From Candidatus Tayloriibacteriota bacterium (lineage in GTDB: Bacteria > Patescibacteriota > Minisyncoccia > Phycocordibacterales > JARIHA01): DNA of 6,810 nucleotides. How positions within the stretch are numbered: position 1 is the first letter of the stretch; each line of letters starts with the position of its first letter. The stretch covers positions 1 through 6,810 of the forward strand of contig JARIHA010000106.1 of NCBI GenBank assembly GCA_029288475.1, in the 5' to 3' direction. A model generated the notes under the pieces. That model did no database searches. It had not been told where the DNA came from and saw only the letters and a list, made by a program, of their open reading frames with translations. The translations under genes were made by a program, and so were the position numbers. Below are positions 6,029 through 6,810 of the stretch, piece by piece.

Positions 6029-6034
6029 ATTATA
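6029..6034 (-). promoter_or_regulatory. Possible proximal clpB -10 box at leaderless distance
   Basis: A perfect TATAAT (6034..6029, minus strand) ends 7 nt before the clpB ATG, the same spacing as at murL and alr. No recognisable -35 lies 16-18 bp upstream, and the surroundings are AT-rich, so it may be chance. If it is active, clpB would have both a leadered and a leaderless mRNA. Confidence 0.35.
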
Positions 6035-6090
6035 GATTAAATTGTTAGTTCCGTCGCCTTTCTGTAATCTTGGTCTTGTCTGATAAAAAA

Positions 6091-6119
6091 ATCATATATG
6101 CATTTTCTTCCCTAGTCAA
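6091..6119 (-). promoter_or_regulatory. Distal clpB promoter
   Basis: TTGACT (6119..6114) and TATGAT (6096..6091) are separated by exactly 17 bp on the minus strand. The expected start at about 6084 gives a 5' UTR of about 62 nt with no Shine-Dalgarno near the ATG. No CIRCE inverted repeat (HrcA operator) is visible. The -35 begins only 15 bp past the stop codon of the upstream gene, so clpB appears independently transcribed. Confidence 0.7.
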
Positions 6120-6133
6120 ACTCTGCTGATATC

Positions 6134-6810
6134 CTATAGATTTACTGACTTGCTGACAACCGGCGTACTACTTGCGTTTTGAGGCGCAAGTGTCTTTATT
6201 AACTCAGTCAGCTGCTCCTTTATGACGTTCGAAGGGAGGAAAAGACTCGATACCGCATCTTCCCTTCTTGGATTGAGTCCAATGATATTGCCATTGAGAT
6301 CTATAAGCTCGGCAGTAGCGGGCATATATGAGGCGTCCGTCTCTATCTGAAGAAGACTTGTTGTTCCTTTTATCAGGCTGGTCAGTGTGCCGCGGGAAAT
6401 ACTGTCGCGATCTTGTCCACCAAGAGCAACCACACTTTCCCCTACCTTAGCTGCATCTGAGTCACCGAGCGTTGCGGGAATAAGCTTTACTGAAGAGTCT
6501 TTTATTTTGAAATAGGCCACTTGGCTCTCGTCATTTCTTCCAATCATGTCCAGATTAACAGCTGTACCGTCGGAAAGAGTTCCTGAATAAGTTCCACCAT
6601 CGAGGAGAATCCTACTGTCGACTTCTACAAACCCATCTTTTGAAAGAATAACCCCGACACCTGAAGATGAGGTAAGATTTTGAGCCGAATTGCCCAAGAT
6701 ACGAACAAGACTCTTACTATTCTTATCCACTGCTGAAATAACCATCGATTCTTCAGTCACCACCTTTACATCGGGCTGTGAAGCAACAACTGCCGCAGTA
6801 TCTCCTGGCA
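6134..6810 (-). CDS. Degenerate HtrA/trypsin-like protein (pseudoprotease), 5' end outside window
   Basis: The frame is open to the right edge, so the N-terminus is missing; 224 residues are visible. A GTG at 6763 is an internal codon or at best an alternative start; residue numbers here count from it. The pattern follows the HtrA (S1C) barrel: SSGVGVILSKDGFVEVDSR (33-51), TLSDG (62-66), IGRNDESQVAYFKI (74-87), LGDSDAAKVGESVVALG (99-115), QIETDA (139-144) and LNGNIIGLN (156-164). The catalytic positions are replaced. The His of TNNH aligns with R51, the Asp of TDLALLKI with Q81, and GNSGG is replaced by ATA with about two residues lost (149-151). The domain is followed by a short Ser/Thr/Val-rich tail ending at TAG, with no PDZ domain. 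It is probably a binding or sensing protein, perhaps membrane-anchored through the unseen N-terminus; that last point is inference. Confidence 0.7.
   Translation of the reverse strand, partial: PGDTAAVVASQPDVKVVTEESMVISAVDKNSKSLVRILGNSAQNLTSSSGVGVILSKDGFVEVDSRILLDGGTYSGTLSDGTAVNLDMIGRNDESQVAYFKIKDSSVKLIPATLGDSDAAKVGESVVALGGQDRDSISRGTLTSLIKGTTSLLQIETDASYMPATAELIDLNGNIIGLNPRREDAVSSLFLPSNVIKEQLTELIKTLAPQNASSTPVVSKSVNL

Noticed and set aside
6022..6130. CIRCE/HrcA operator or other heat-shock element before clpB
   Set aside because: No TTAGCACTC-N9-GAGTGCTAA-like inverted repeat is present; only sigma70-type boxes are visible.

Overview
This window looks like chromosomal DNA from a small-genome bacterium, most plausibly Patescibacteria (CPR, Parcubacteria-like). 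That lineage call is an inference. It rests on the MurL/MurD2 route to D-glutamate, very short intergenic gaps, a PDZ-less and apparently inactive trypsin-like protein next to clpB, the absence of clear Shine-Dalgarno sequences before any visible start, and a tRNA gene without encoded CCA. TGA, TAA and TAG all end genes here, so the standard bacterial code fits and the UGA-recoding CPR groups (Gracilibacteria/SR1) are unlikely. I see no phage, transposase, CRISPR or other defence genes.

Left part (1-2690): a divergent peptidoglycan D-amino-acid module. On the minus strand, murL (UDP-MurNAc-L-Ala-L-Glu epimerase) overlaps the first codons of a murD-family ligase that runs off the left edge. 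Together they would load L-Glu onto UDP-MurNAc-L-Ala and invert it to D-Glu, replacing the usual MurI/MurD pair. On the plus strand, alr (alanine racemase) supplies D-Ala. Two good promoters lie in the roughly 55-bp gap, back to back and overlapping, each placing its -10 element only 7-8 nt before the start codon. This predicts leaderless mRNAs for both genes.

Middle part (2691-3249): no protein gene. It holds a consensus promoter, a structured RNA of about 85 nt ending in a strong intrinsic terminator (an orphan small RNA that I cannot assign to a family), a long 30-bp-arm inverted repeat acting as a terminator, a class II tRNA-Tyr(GTA) on the minus strand, and a second bidirectional terminator.

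Right part (3250-6810): on the minus strand, a full-length ClpB-type disaggregase. It has both AAA+ modules and a full middle domain. It also carries an IGF tripeptide in a ClpC-like loop where ClpP-docking Hsp100s bind ClpP, and an extra charged C-terminal tail. Upstream of it is the 3' part of a protein with the HtrA/trypsin fold in which all three catalytic residues appear to be lost. clpB has its own sigma70-type promoter, plus a perfect TATAAT box at leaderless distance.

The items most worth a second look are the orphan RNA at 2820-2904, the recurrent leaderless promoter architecture, the pseudo-HtrA and the IGF-bearing ClpB.
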